Shown here piece after piece: positions 8,700 through 17,364 of a DNA stretch of 64,000 nucleotides. The position numbers were made by a program, and so were the translations under genes. Source of the stretch: an uncultured Prevotella sp. (GTDB taxonomy: Bacteria > Bacteroidota > Bacteroidia > Bacteroidales > Bacteroidaceae); NCBI GenBank assembly GCA_946402275.1, contig CAMIVY010000004.1, positions 110,240 to 174,239 on the forward strand. The letters run 5' to 3'. The notes below the pieces were generated by a model. It did not search any database, was not told where the DNA came from, and saw nothing but the letters and a program-made list of their open reading frames with translations. The stretch's first letter is position 1. Every line of letters begins with the position of its first letter.

Positions 8700-9995
8700 A
8701 TGAGGTACAAGTATATTATATTTTTATTGCTGGCGGTGCTGTCGTCTGTTGATGCATCAGCACAACGTAGGAAAAAACAGCAAGCAGTGCAGCCTGATAC
8801 AGCTCAGGTCGTCAAGGATTATATAGATTCCCTTGTCTTGCTTCGTCGTCAGTTAGACTCGTTGCAGCAGGTAAATACCCAGTTGAGAACAGGCGTCTCA
8901 GATGGTCGTTATTTCCATCTCTTCGCTCCCGCTACGTTTTATCATTCTGGAGCTAATAAGCAGTTGTCACTATCTCCAAACATGGGCGATGAAGTAACAG
9001 ATGCCATTGATGAGGCGATGATGAATCTTTACATGCGCCGTCCTGACTTGGTGAAAAACGATGAAAGTAATCTGAAGTCAGTAGGATCCCTACGTGAAGA
9101 TGTCAATAAAGAGTTGACTCAGAAAGTCAATCTTGTTGACATGGCAGCACCTGTTCCTGAGGAGTCAGAGGCTGTTCCTGTTGCTGTCGTCATCCAGAAA
9201 CCTAACTTCTGGAAGTTCAAAGGTGATGGCTATTTGCAGTTCCTCCAGAACTATGTTTCAAACAACTGGCATAAGGGTGGTGAGAGTAACTATTCTGCTG
9301 TTGCGGCAGCAACCTTGGAGTTGAATTATAATGACAAAGACAAGGTGCTCTTCGAGAACAAGTTGGAGATGAAGTTAGGCTTCCAGACCTCTTCTTCTGA
9401 TACCGTCCATAAGTTTAAGACCAATAACGATCTATTGCGTTTGAACAGTAAGTTGGGTTTACAAGCTCACAAGCATTGGTATTATACGTTACAGATGTTG
9501 GCTTACACCCAGTTTGCACGAGGCTTGAAGGCAAACGACGAGAAAACCTATTCTGATTTTATGTCACCATTCCATTTGAATCTCGGTCTCGGTATGGAAT
9601 ACAAGGTAGAAGCCTTCAACAAGCGGTTGACGGGTAGTTTGAACTTCCTGCCATTATCGTTCAGTTTCGTTTATGTGGATCGTGATGCGTTGACTGAAAG
9701 TAATGGTATTTCTAACGGTCATCATTCCAGAGAAGAGTTCGCTTCTCAGTTTACAGCCGATTTGAAGTGGCAGATAGCTGACCAGATTTCGTGGAAGTCG
9801 CGTTTCTATGCCAGCACGACGTACCACCGTTCGCTGATAGAGTGGGAAAACCAGTTTGAGCTGAAGGTTACCAAATATATCTCAGCCAACCTGTTCCTTT
9901 ATCCGCGTTTCGACGACTCCAACAATTGGGATGATAAATTGGGTTATTTCCAATTCCAGGAGTGGAGTTCCGTAGGATTAACGTATTCCTTCTAA
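8700..9995 (+). CDS. DUF3078 domain outer-membrane-associated protein
   Basis: 431 residues from ATG 8700. A signal peptide (MRYKYIIFLLLAVLSSVDASA) is followed by a Lys/Gln-rich stretch, a short coiled coil (LVLLRRQLDSLQQVNTQ) and, from about residue 165, the DUF3078 domain with its hallmark FLQNYVSNNWHKGGESN. The C-terminal half alternates aromatic and polar residues and ends with Phe (VGLTYSF), typical of an outer-membrane beta-barrel. Function of DUF3078 proteins is not known; they are widespread in Bacteroidetes. Divergent from yidC, sharing an 98-bp intergenic region; a strong terminator follows. Confidence 0.85.
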   Translation: MRYKYIIFLLLAVLSSVDASAQRRKKQQAVQPDTAQVVKDYIDSLVLLRRQLDSLQQVNTQLRTGVSDGRYFHLFAPATFYHSGANKQLSLSPNMGDEVTDAIDEAMMNLYMRRPDLVKNDESNLKSVGSLREDVNKELTQKVNLVDMAAPVPEESEAVPVAVVIQKPNFWKFKGDGYLQFLQNYVSNNWHKGGESNYSAVAAATLELNYNDKDKVLFENKLEMKLGFQTSSSDTVHKFKTNNDLLRLNSKLGLQAHKHWYYTLQMLAYTQFARGLKANDEKTYSDFMSPFHLNLGLGMEYKVEAFNKRLTGSLNFLPLSFSFVYVDRDALTESNGISNGHHSREEFASQFTADLKWQIADQISWKSRFYASTTYHRSLIEWENQFELKVTKYISANLFLYPRFDDSNNWDDKLGYFQFQEWSSVGLTYSF

Positions 9996-10001
9996 TAATA
10001 T

Positions 10002-10037
10002 AAGAAGCACTGCTCGGTTCGGGCAGTGCTTCTTTTT
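10002..10037 (+). terminator. intrinsic terminator after the DUF3078 gene
   Basis: Perfect 12-bp stem (AAGAAGCACTGC at 10002-10013 with GCAGTGCTTCTT at 10023-10034), 9-base loop, then a T-rich run. Lies 6 bp after the stop. Confidence 0.9.
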
Positions 10038-10056
10038 ATTCTTAACTTATCACGTC

Positions 10057-10446
10057 TTACTTAGATTCCGTCATGTCACCTTCAATGTAAAGGCGAGTCA
10101 TTTCGACAGCACCATTGGTTCGAACAGTAATCGACTTTTTGAAGTGGCCAGGGAACTTGCCCGCACCATTATAGGTTACCTTAATCTCTCCCTTTTCACC
10201 TGGCTGTACTGGCGTCTTGGTGTATTCGGGAACGGTACATCCGCAAGAGGCTATAGCCTGATTGATTACAAGGGGTTGCTCGCCAATATTCGTATAAGTG
10301 AATGTGCAACTTACTTTGGGATTTTTTTCAGAAAAAGAACCAAAGCTATGAGTTGTTTTCTCAAATTTAATTTCAGCAGGTTTCTGTGCCATGGCCATAG
10401 TCATACCACATACCAGCATCAGTGTAAAAAGTATTTTCTTTTTCAT
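10057..10446 (-). CDS. DUF1573 domain protein, exported
   Basis: 129 residues: signal peptide (MKKKILFTLMLVCGMTMAMA), then one DUF1573 immunoglobulin-like domain with the family blocks FGSFSE, FTYTNIGEQPLVI, ASCGCTVPEY and PGEKGEIKVTYN. The CGC pair is invariant in the family. It is a small periplasmic or cell-surface protein of unknown role, multi-copy in Bacteroidales; relatives with OmpA or membrane anchors exist but this copy is the bare domain. A TACTTTTG box at 10478-10485 is its probable promoter element. Convergent with the DUF3078 gene. Confidence 0.9.
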   Translation of the reverse strand: MKKKILFTLMLVCGMTMAMAQKPAEIKFEKTTHSFGSFSEKNPKVSCTFTYTNIGEQPLVINQAIASCGCTVPEYTKTPVQPGEKGEIKVTYNGAGKFPGHFKKSITVRTNGAVEMTRLYIEGDMTESK

Positions 10447-10477
10447 TTTTCTTTCCTGTTAAAGTTCATAACCGGTG

Positions 10478-10485
10478 CAAAAGTA
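10478..10485 (-). promoter_or_regulatory. -7 box of the DUF1573 gene
   Basis: TACTTTTG on the minus strand, 31 bases before the ATG. Confidence 0.5.
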
Positions 10486-10582
10486 AGGCATTTTCTGCAT
10501 AAACGTATCAATTGTTGCTTGATTTTTGTATAATTTAAGACTTTATGAACTATCTTTTGATGTGTAATTCATAAATAATTAG

Positions 10583-10590
10583 TAATTTTG
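10583..10590 (+). promoter_or_regulatory. -7 box of aspS; decides the start codon
   Basis: TAATTTTG at 10583-10590, with a loosely placed TTTG 23 bases upstream. The ATG at 10592 would fall before transcription starts, so the ATG at 10622 is preferred. Confidence 0.6.
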
Positions 10591-10621
10591 CATGCCAAAT
10601 AAGAAAATAATATATATAATA

Positions 10622-12382
10622 ATGTATAGAACTAAAACTTGTGGTGAGTTACGTCTCACGGATGCTGGCAGTGAAGTAACACTGGCTGGCTGGGTACAGA
10701 AAACGAGAAAGATGGGTGGTATGACGTTTGTCGATTTGCGCGACCGTTATGGCATCACACAGTTGGTATTTGATGAGTCAAAGGATGCCGCACTCTGCGA
10801 ACAGGCTAATAAACTAGGTCGTGAGTGGTGTATTCAGGCCAAAGGAATCGTCAGCGAACGCCAGGCAAAGAACCCCAAGATGGATACTGGTGACATTGAG
10901 ATTCTGGTTTCAACTCTGAATGTGTTAAGTGAGAGCCAGACTCCTCCCTTTACCATTGAGGATAATACCGATGGTGGTGACGATATCCGTATGAAGTATC
11001 GCTATCTTGACCTGCGTCGTTCTTGTGTTCGTAAGAACTTGGAGTTGCGTCACCGTATGACCATCCTGATTCGTAATTTTTTGGACAATCTGAATTTTAT
11101 TGAAGTAGAAACGCCAATCCTCATTGGCTCAACCCCAGAGGGAGCGCGCGATTTCGTGGTTCCCAGTCGTATGAATCCGGGACAGTTCTATGCGCTGCCA
11201 CAGAGTCCACAGACCTTGAAGCAGTTGCTGATGGTCAGTGGCTTTGACCGTTATTTCCAGATTGCCAAGTGTTTCCGTGACGAAGACCTTCGAGCCGATC
11301 GTCAGCCTGAGTTTACACAGATTGACTGTGAGATGTCGTTTGCCGATCAGGAGGATGTGTTGAACATCTTCGAGGACTTGGCTCGTCACCTGTTCAAGGA
11401 GGTTCGTGGTGTAGAATTGCCAAAGTTGGAGCGTATGACATGGCATGAAGCCATGCGTCGCTTCGGTTCCGACAAGCCAGATCTCCGTTTTGGTATGGAG
11501 TTTGTGGAACTGATGGATGTGTTGAAGGGAACCGGTGAATTCCCTGTTTTCAATGAGGCAGAATACATTGGTGGTATCGTGGTTCCTGGTTGTGCCGACT
11601 ATACCCGTAAGCAACTCGACCAGTTGACCGACTTTGTGAAGCGTCCTCAGGTAGGTGCCAAAGGCTTAGTATATGTTAAGTTTAATACAGATGGTACCGT
11701 GAAGACCTCTATCGATAAGTTCTATCAGCCAGAGGTATGGCAGAAACTGAAAGAGAAGACAGGTGCTAAGGATGGCGACCTCGTTCTGATTCTCAGTGGT
11801 GACAAAGCCAATAAGACGCGCACCCAGCTCTGCACTTTGCGTTTGGAGATGGGCGATCGCCTCGGACTACGCGACAAAGACACCTTCAAATGCTTGTGGA
11901 TTGTTGACTTCCCACTCTTTGAGTGGAGTGACGAAGAACAGCGCTTGATGGCCACTCACCATCCGTTTACCCTGCCTAATCCAGACGATATTCCTTTGCT
12001 TGACACCGCTCCCGAAAAAGTTCGTGCCGTAGCTTACGACTTTGTCTGCAATGGTATCGAAGTCGGTGGTGGTTCACTTCGTATTCATGATGGTAAGCTT
12101 CAGGAAAAAATGTTCCAGATTCTGGGCTTCACACCCGAGCGTGCTATGGCTCAGTTTGGCTTCCTTATCAATGCCTTCAAGTATGGAGCACCCCCTCATG
12201 CAGGTCTTGCTTTTGGTCTTGATCGCTTTGTCAGCATTATGGCCGGACTCGATTCCATTCGTGACTGCATTGCCTTCCCGAAGAATAATTCAGGCCGAGA
12301 TGTCATGTTAGATGCACCGGGTGAGTTGGATCCCAAACAGTTGGAAGAATTGCAGCTTTCGATTGATTTGTGTCAAGAATAA
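10622..12382 (+). CDS. aspS: aspartate--tRNA ligase
   Basis: 586 residues from ATG 10622 ([12 protein letters not shown]), the normal bacterial AspRS start; an upstream in-frame ATG at 10592 would add ten unconserved residues. Order of domains: N-terminal OB-fold anticodon-binding domain (to about 110), class II catalytic core with motif 2 [14 protein letters not shown] near 217-230, the bacterial GAD insertion in the middle, and motif 3 GLAFGLDRF near 528-536. It charges tRNA-Asp with aspartate in the cytoplasm. Single gene with its own promoter; the next gene on the strand follows after 116 bp and has its own -7 box. Confidence 0.97.
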   Translation: MYRTKTCGELRLTDAGSEVTLAGWVQKTRKMGGMTFVDLRDRYGITQLVFDESKDAALCEQANKLGREWCIQAKGIVSERQAKNPKMDTGDIEILVSTLNVLSESQTPPFTIEDNTDGGDDIRMKYRYLDLRRSCVRKNLELRHRMTILIRNFLDNLNFIEVETPILIGSTPEGARDFVVPSRMNPGQFYALPQSPQTLKQLLMVSGFDRYFQIAKCFRDEDLRADRQPEFTQIDCEMSFADQEDVLNIFEDLARHLFKEVRGVELPKLERMTWHEAMRRFGSDKPDLRFGMEFVELMDVLKGTGEFPVFNEAEYIGGIVVPGCADYTRKQLDQLTDFVKRPQVGAKGLVYVKFNTDGTVKTSIDKFYQPEVWQKLKEKTGAKDGDLVLILSGDKANKTRTQLCTLRLEMGDRLGLRDKDTFKCLWIVDFPLFEWSDEEQRLMATHHPFTLPNPDDIPLLDTAPEKVRAVAYDFVCNGIEVGGGSLRIHDGKLQEKMFQILGFTPERAMAQFGFLINAFKYGAPPHAGLAFGLDRFVSIMAGLDSIRDCIAFPKNNSGRDVMLDAPGELDPKQLEELQLSIDLCQE

Positions 12383-12437
12383 ACGCAAAAATTCTAAAAA
12401 TCAATTGTTTGCGCTCACAATATATATGAAAAGTTCT

Positions 12438-12445
12438 TAATTTTG
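12438..12445 (+). promoter_or_regulatory. -7 box of the Lys/Ala-tailed winged-helix gene
   Basis: TAATTTTG, 53 bases before the ATG at 12499. Confidence 0.5.
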
Positions 12446-12498
12446 CCCGCGAATTCAATGAATATCCATTCAATAGTGTATAAATTTTTTTAAGAACT

Positions 12499-12792
12499 AT
12501 GGCAGAAAAGAAAACTACAACAAAGAAGGCTGCTGCTCCTAAGGCAGCTGAGAAGAAAGCAACTGTAAAGAAGGCTGCTGCTCCTAAGGCAGCTTTGGTT
12601 GTAAATAGTGAGAACGCTGGTTTCAAGGCTGGTGATGTATATCAGGCTCTTGCAGCTGCTGAGAAGGCACTGACCGTTAAGGAGATTGCTAAGGCAGCTA
12701 AGATCAGCGAGGAGGAGACTCTGCTCGGTTTGGGTTGGCTCTTCAAGGAGGGCAAGCTCGCTACTGCTGACGAGAAGATTACATTGGCTTAA
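12499..12792 (+). CDS. small winged-helix (DUF2582-like) protein with histone-like Lys/Ala tail
   Basis: 97 residues in two parts. Residues 1-34 are a Lys/Ala/Pro-rich basic tail with an internal repeat (KKAAAPKAAEKK then KKAAAPKAA) that resembles histone H1-type tails and is encoded by a matching 24-base DNA repeat. Residues 40-97 form a winged helix (GDVYQALAAAEKALTVKEIAKAAKISEEETLLGLGWLFKEGKL) like the DUF2582 family. Together these suggest a small DNA-binding, nucleoid-type protein. Codon use is strongly biased (AAG, GCT, CTC), suggesting high expression. A terminator follows closely. No experimental function known to me. Confidence 0.8.
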   Translation: MAEKKTTTKKAAAPKAAEKKATVKKAAAPKAALVVNSENAGFKAGDVYQALAAAEKALTVKEIAKAAKISEEETLLGLGWLFKEGKLATADEKITLA

Positions 12793-12809
12793 TTTAAATT
12801 AAGAACAAT

Positions 12810-12850
12810 AAAAAGGGGCTGGTAAGCTACAAGGCATACCGGCCTTTTTT
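12810..12850 (+). terminator. intrinsic terminator
   Basis: Stem AAAAAGG..CTGGTA with TACCGG..CCTTTTTT (one G.U, a 2-base bulge), 12-base loop, ending in a run of T. Confidence 0.75.
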
Positions 12851-12864
12851 AATTTCGTAGCTCG

Positions 12865-13203
12865 ATGACTTACGACAAACAGATACTTCACATACTGACT
12901 GTTGCAGGGGAACAGGGGATAAGCGTGCAGGCTATTGCCAAGCACGTTTATAACATGAACCATACATTCTTCCTACAGCCCGATATGGAAGAAATCCGTA
13001 GTTACGTACAACAGTTTTTATTGAAAAACAGTAAGTCGTCACAATCATTGATTGAAAGCACAGGTCGTCGTGGCTTTTACCGTTTGAATACCACAGGCTC
13101 CCAGGATGCCCTTCAATTGATGCTCCAGTTCCGTGAAGAGCAACAGGAAAAAGAAGAGGAGAAGCCCCCTGTACAAGACCTCTCCCTCGATTTATTTGCT
13201 TAA
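12865..13203 (+). CDS. hypothetical protein with winged-helix-like N-terminus
   Basis: 112 residues, not matched to a named family by me. The first 60 residues (YDKQILHILTVAGEQGISVQAIAKHVYN, then a helix ending in RSYVQQFLLKN) look like a winged helix, the R-G-F-Y-R-L near 70 like its wing; the rest is a Gln/Glu-rich helix and an acidic tail ending LSLDLFA. Similar small proteins occur widely in Bacteroidales. It starts 14 bp after the terminator of the previous gene and ends 3 bp from the convergent acetyltransferase gene. Possibly a DNA-binding regulator; that is inference from fold only. Confidence 0.65.
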   Translation: MTYDKQILHILTVAGEQGISVQAIAKHVYNMNHTFFLQPDMEEIRSYVQQFLLKNSKSSQSLIESTGRRGFYRLNTTGSQDALQLMLQFREEQQEKEEEKPPVQDLSLDLFA

Positions 13204-13206
13204 CCC

Positions 13207-13800
13207 TTAAATTCCTTTGATTACTTTTGCTGGTACACCACCAACTATCGTGTTGTCTGGTACATCCTTGGTGACCACAGCCCCTGCAGCCACCACACAG
13301 TGTTTGCCTATCGTCACGCCAGGCAGGATAACCGCATTTGCTCCAATCCACACATCATCTCCAATTACGACTGGGTTTGTAGAGATGCCCTGTTCGTCTA
13401 TTCGTTTCGTCTTATCTTCGAAATTGTGGTTCAATGCCGTTACCGTGATACCTTGTGCCAGATTCACATGATTACCGATACAGACAGGTCCGATAATCGT
13501 GTTGTGAATCCCAATACGAGTATAGTCACCAATTACCACATCACCCACCGCATTGTTGATGCAACAATACGATTCAATAACACTATGCTTCCCCAAAAAG
13601 AATCGGCGATAGGGTGGAGTATCCATCCTAACACTCCAATATATCTTTGAACCACGCCCTCTATGCTGGTATAGTGGTGCCAACAATCTTATATACCAAC
13701 GTGGCCTTGCGTCCCGCTGATTCATAATAATGTAGTCCAAAAAACGTTTCAGTTTTGGATTCGACTTCAATCCCTGTCTTATTTGTTCTTTATCACTCAT
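13207..13800 (-). CDS. hexapeptide-repeat O-acetyltransferase (LbH/WbbJ-like)
   Basis: 197 residues. The C-terminal two thirds are left-handed beta-helix hexapeptide repeats ([54 protein letters not shown]) with the xat-type His in TALNHNF and the closing block [11 protein letters not shown]. The family transfers acetyl from acetyl-CoA to sugar hydroxyls or amines; here it probably decorates the exopolysaccharide. Last gene of a three-gene leftward operon; its start overlaps the end of the upstream GT gene by 8 bp. Confidence 0.88.
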   Translation of the reverse strand: MSDKEQIRQGLKSNPKLKRFLDYIIMNQRDARPRWYIRLLAPLYQHRGRGSKIYWSVRMDTPPYRRFFLGKHSVIESYCCINNAVGDVVIGDYTRIGIHNTIIGPVCIGNHVNLAQGITVTALNHNFEDKTKRIDEQGISTNPVVIGDDVWIGANAVILPGVTIGKHCVVAAGAVVTKDVPDNTIVGGVPAKVIKGI

Positions 13801-14956
13801 TATATATTATCTTATTCCATTGTTCAATGATATGCTGGATATTAAATCTTTGTGCTATTTGAATAGCTTCCTCTGATTTTTTATCCCATTCAATTTCTGT
13901 TGCTTTATGTAGTTGTTCTGCTAACTCATTGACATTACCATTAGTAAAATACATGCCGAAGTCACCCATGATTTCCTTACTAGTTGGAAGGTCCGAAGAA
14001 ACAATTGGTAACCCATGCGCCATAGCCTCAACTAAAACTAATCCAAATCCCTCCCATCGTGAGCTGAGTACATACACTTGTGCATTGGTATAATATTGCT
14101 GGATATTATTGGTAAAAGGATGAATCGTTATTCGTCCTTCCAACTTATAATCAGTTATCATTTTGCGATAAAGAGGTTCTTCCACCCCTTCTCCAACTAT
14201 ATCTAGAGTCCATTCTTTGTTGTCCTTGGCAAAGATGTTGAAAGCCTCAATCAATAGGTCAAATCCCTTATGTCGATGAGAGAAGCGTCCTACAGCTAGA
14301 AATCTTTTGGAATCACCTTGTGATGGCTTTCCGGGCTCTAATGTTAATGGATTATAGATAACATCTACAGGGAAATGATATTTACGGGCATCATCTTGGC
14401 AAAGAACAATTGTCTTGTATAGTTTCTGCAGTTGGTATTCATAATGCTTTCGTAACTCTGGTCCAATGTATAAAGAACCTGCACCGAAGAGAGCCTCGTA
14501 TGAATTATGAATCCAGCCAATCAGTTTGGTGTCCCCTAATTGCGATTTACATGTAGCTAAACGGACCGCTAATGGAGCATGAACGCCGATAATCACATCG
14601 TATGCCCCATCTTTCATCTCTTTCGCCAAAGCTTCTTGTTTTTCTGATGGAAACGAACTATGACTATACCAGTCTGATGTCAATCTAGTTTGAGGTAATA
14701 CCTTCCTGAATAGTCCGCTATAAGCTTTACAAAACAGCTCCTTCCACCTTGGTGTTTCTGGATAGCCAAAAAAACGATAGTGTATATTAGCATTGTTCAA
14801 ATCATATAAAGAAGTGTTTTCTGCTTTAGGATTATCAAAAGTCACAATGGTAACGTCCCAGTCTTTTGCCAGCTCTTTGGCAATGACTGCTGTCACCCGT
14901 TGTACTCCTCCGTACGAGAAGATAGAATCCATTAAAAAGCAGATTTTCTTCATCAT
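13793..14956 (-). CDS. GT4 family glycosyltransferase
   Basis: 387 residues with GT-B fold. The N-terminal half opens [26 protein letters not shown] (acceptor side); the C-terminal donor-binding domain has [19 protein letters not shown] near 220 and the GT4 signature [18 protein letters not shown] with its EX7E glutamates near 310-318. It should add one sugar to a lipid-linked intermediate on the cytoplasmic face; donor unknown. Nine bp separate it from the upstream GT gene, and its end overlaps the acetyltransferase gene, so the three form one operon. Confidence 0.9.
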   Translation of the reverse strand: MMKKICFLMDSIFSYGGVQRVTAVIAKELAKDWDVTIVTFDNPKAENTSLYDLNNANIHYRFFGYPETPRWKELFCKAYSGLFRKVLPQTRLTSDWYSHSSFPSEKQEALAKEMKDGAYDVIIGVHAPLAVRLATCKSQLGDTKLIGWIHNSYEALFGAGSLYIGPELRKHYEYQLQKLYKTIVLCQDDARKYHFPVDVIYNPLTLEPGKPSQGDSKRFLAVGRFSHRHKGFDLLIEAFNIFAKDNKEWTLDIVGEGVEEPLYRKMITDYKLEGRITIHPFTNNIQQYYTNAQVYVLSSRWEGFGLVLVEAMAHGLPIVSSDLPTSKEIMGDFGMYFTNGNVNELAEQLHKATEIEWDKKSEEAIQIAQRFNIQHIIEQWNKIIYNE

Positions 14957-14965
14957 TCCTATCGT

Positions 14966-16105
14966 CTATTGATACTGTTTCTTGTTTTCAGTAAATACTT
15001 CATTATATAATTTTAGTAAGGCTTCTGCGGTCTTTCTCCATGAGAAGAGTTTGGCACGCTCTAATCCAATCTCTTTTTGTTTATTATAAAATAGCTCGTC
15101 GCTTTCTAGGCGAAGCATCATCTGCGTAATTTCTTCACTGTTCTCAGGATTAATGAGAATAGCATCTTTTCCACCTATCTCTGGCATTGACGACGTGTTA
15201 CTTGTAATCACTGGAGTACCGCAAGCCATTGCTTCAAGCAACGGAATGCCAAAGCTCTCTCTTAATGAGGTATAGAGAAATGCAAATGCACTATTATAGA
15301 TAGAGGGCAAGTCACTATTCACAATATACCCTGGCATTACGATGTCTTCTCGAATATTTTCAATATGATTGTGTTCAATAATACCATTCAAATAATTGGG
15401 GTCAAGATCGGCCATTAGCAATTTGCGCTTTACGTCTGAACGCTTAAGATATTTTGAATAAGCAATCAACGTTCTTTCCGTATTCTTTTTGGGATCTGTA
15501 TTACCAAGAAAGAAGAAATAACCTTTCTCAGGAATATACTTTTTATAAACTTCTTCTTTATCTTCCAGAGGTCTGAACCAGTTGTTATATCCATTGTAAA
15601 TCATGGCCATCCGTTCGCGAGGAATGTTCAATTTAGAAATGATATTCTCCATTTCAAAATTTGAAACGGTAATGATACGTTGGCATTTATCCAAAATGCG
15701 AGGTACATTTAGCCTTCTATATAGCCAACCCATGTTTTGGTATAATGAATGATTCTGCTTGTCGCGAGGCTCCAGAAAAATAATATCATGAAGCGTTAAT
15801 ATCAGTGGAATATCACACCATATCGGAGCCGTATTACTAGTACAATGTAGAATGTCAACTTTGTACTCTTTTGCAGCTTTAGGCAAAGCCCATTGCTCCC
15901 AAAGAGGATACGAAGGACAATTCAATTCTATGATATGCACATTCTTTGTGCTCTCCAAGCTACGGTCTTCCCCAGGTTTTACAAATACATAGTATTCATT
16001 CTCCGTGTCTATTTGCTGCAATTCTTTTATTTCTTGCAACACCACGTAGTCCATTCCATGCTTGTTCTTACGGAAAATCCGTTGGGCCTCTATTCCAATT
16101 CTCAT
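14966..16105 (-). CDS. GT4 family glycosyltransferase (mannosyltransferase-like)
   Basis: 379 residues from ATG 16105 (MRIGIEAQRIFRKNKHGMDY). An ATG at 16129 lies within the -7 box and is unlikely to be translated. The C-terminal half has LGNTDPKKNTERTLIAY near 205 and the signature SLRESFGIPLLEAMACGTPVITS near 290, with the E..E pair of GT4 enzymes and SMPEIGGKDAIL after it, an arrangement common in mannosyl- and rhamnosyltransferases of capsule loci. First gene of the leftward operon GT-GT-acetyltransferase, transcribed from a promoter interleaved with that of the opposite operon. Confidence 0.9.
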   Translation of the reverse strand: MRIGIEAQRIFRKNKHGMDYVVLQEIKELQQIDTENEYYVFVKPGEDRSLESTKNVHIIELNCPSYPLWEQWALPKAAKEYKVDILHCTSNTAPIWCDIPLILTLHDIIFLEPRDKQNHSLYQNMGWLYRRLNVPRILDKCQRIITVSNFEMENIISKLNIPRERMAMIYNGYNNWFRPLEDKEEVYKKYIPEKGYFFFLGNTDPKKNTERTLIAYSKYLKRSDVKRKLLMADLDPNYLNGIIEHNHIENIREDIVMPGYIVNSDLPSIYNSAFAFLYTSLRESFGIPLLEAMACGTPVITSNTSSMPEIGGKDAILINPENSEEITQMMLRLESDELFYNKQKEIGLERAKLFSWRKTAEALLKLYNEVFTENKKQYQ

Positions 16106-16126
16106 GTTTTGAATACTATTTGCATG

Positions 16127-16157
16127 CAAAAATAAGCAAAATGTTTGTTAATCCAAA
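16127..16157 (-). promoter_or_regulatory. leftward promoter, interleaved with the rightward one
   Basis: Minus strand TTTG (16157-16154), 19 bases, TATTTTTG (16134-16127). Drives the operon starting at 16105 with a leader of about 15 bases. Confidence 0.75.
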
Positions 16158-16174
16158 ATTAATTTATAATTTTG
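16144..16174 (+). promoter_or_regulatory. rightward promoter, interleaved with the leftward one
   Basis: TTTG (16144-16147), 19 bases, TAATTTTG (16167-16174). Drives the five-gene operon from 16195. Its -33 box lies between the -7 and -33 boxes of the leftward promoter. Confidence 0.75.
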
Positions 16175-16194
16175 TAGCATAATTGGATGCAATA

Positions 16195-17364
16195 ATGCCT
16201 GAAACTGCAAATAAACTCAAGTTAGTCTATATTACTCCAGCCCTCTATATGGCTGGGGGTGTGGAACGTGTTCTAACACTGAAGGCCAATTATTTTGCAG
16301 AGCATTTTGGTTATGATATTACGATTATTCTAACCGAGGGAAAAGATAAACCTTTATTCTATCCATTGTCGAATAAGATTAAGGTAATCAATCTAAATAT
16401 TGGCTTCGAAGAGCTTTGGACGTGTTCCTTTGCAAAGAAGGTTCTTGTATATCTAAAGAAACAGCGACAATTTAAAAAGGCTTTGACTAAGGAACTGATG
16501 CGCATTCATCCTGATATCACAGTCAGTCTGTTACGACGTGAGATTAATTTCATTAACGATATCAAAGATGGCAGTCGTAAGATAGGTGAGTTGCATGTTA
16601 ATCGTGCTAATTATAGGAACTTTGAAACTAATGATTCGAACTTTATTAAAAATTTATTTGCAAAGTTTTGGATGTATAGCCTTGTTTCGAAGTTAAAACA
16701 TTTAGATCAATTTGTTGTCTTAACGGAAGAAGATAAAAAGGCTTGGGCAGAACTACCTAATATTTGTGTAATATCAGACCCGTTGTCTTTTTGTCCTACT
16801 CAGAGAAGTTCCCTTAGCATTAAACGTGTTATTGCAGTAGGTCGTTATGTTTACCAAAAAGGCTTTGACCAACTTCTACAAGCATGGGCTACTATAGAAA
16901 GACAATATCCAGAATGGCAGTTGGTTGTGTTTGGTGATGGGGATAGAACTCCTTACGAGCAACTGATAGATGATTTGAAGATTAATAGGAAGTCTTGTCA
17001 GTTGCATGGTAGAACTGATGATGTTGAGAAAGAATATTGCAATAGTAGCATTTTTGTATTAAGTTCTCGTTTCGAAGGATTTGGCATGGTACTTCTCGAA
17101 GCTATGGCTTGTGGCTTGGCTGTGGTTTCTTTCGATTGTCCATGTGGGCCTAAAGATATCGTCAAAGATGGCGAGGATGGTCTTCTTGTTGAAAATGGCA
17201 ATATTGATTTATTAGCCTCAAGCTTATCAAGATTAATGAATGACGAAACTCTTCGGCAATCTATGTCGAAAACTGGACAAAAGAATGCTCAGCGTTTCAG
17301 CATTGATTATGTTGCTGATCAGTGGAGAAGATTATTTGAATCATTAAATATAAGTGCATCATGA
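16195..17364 (+). CDS. GT4 family glycosyltransferase
   Basis: 389 residues from ATG 16195; the TTG twelve bases upstream is less likely. Opens with KLVYITPALYMAGGVERVLTLKANYFA, has AVGRYVYQKGFDQLLQAWATI near 220 and SSRFEGFGMVLLEAMACGLAVVSF near 290, followed by the block DCPCGPKDIVKDGEDGLLV. The same DCPxGPxDI block recurs in the products at 18512 and 19679, so these three are paralogues, a group typical of AmsD/WcaL-like exopolysaccharide transferases often moving galactose or GalNAc. First of five co-directional genes; overlaps the next by 4 bp. Confidence 0.9.
   Translation: MPETANKLKLVYITPALYMAGGVERVLTLKANYFAEHFGYDITIILTEGKDKPLFYPLSNKIKVINLNIGFEELWTCSFAKKVLVYLKKQRQFKKALTKELMRIHPDITVSLLRREINFINDIKDGSRKIGELHVNRANYRNFETNDSNFIKNLFAKFWMYSLVSKLKHLDQFVVLTEEDKKAWAELPNICVISDPLSFCPTQRSSLSIKRVIAVGRYVYQKGFDQLLQAWATIERQYPEWQLVVFGDGDRTPYEQLIDDLKINRKSCQLHGRTDDVEKEYCNSSIFVLSSRFEGFGMVLLEAMACGLAVVSFDCPCGPKDIVKDGEDGLLVENGNIDLLASSLSRLMNDETLRQSMSKTGQKNAQRFSIDYVADQWRRLFESLNISAS

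Noticed and set aside
10592..10621. Earlier start of aspS at 10592
   Set aside because: Lies only 2 bases after the -7 box, so before or at the transcription start; the added residues are not part of AspRS.
12383..12498. Riboswitch or leader peptide before the winged-helix gene
   Set aside because: No convincing stem with a downstream anti-terminator or short ORF; only a -7 box is visible.
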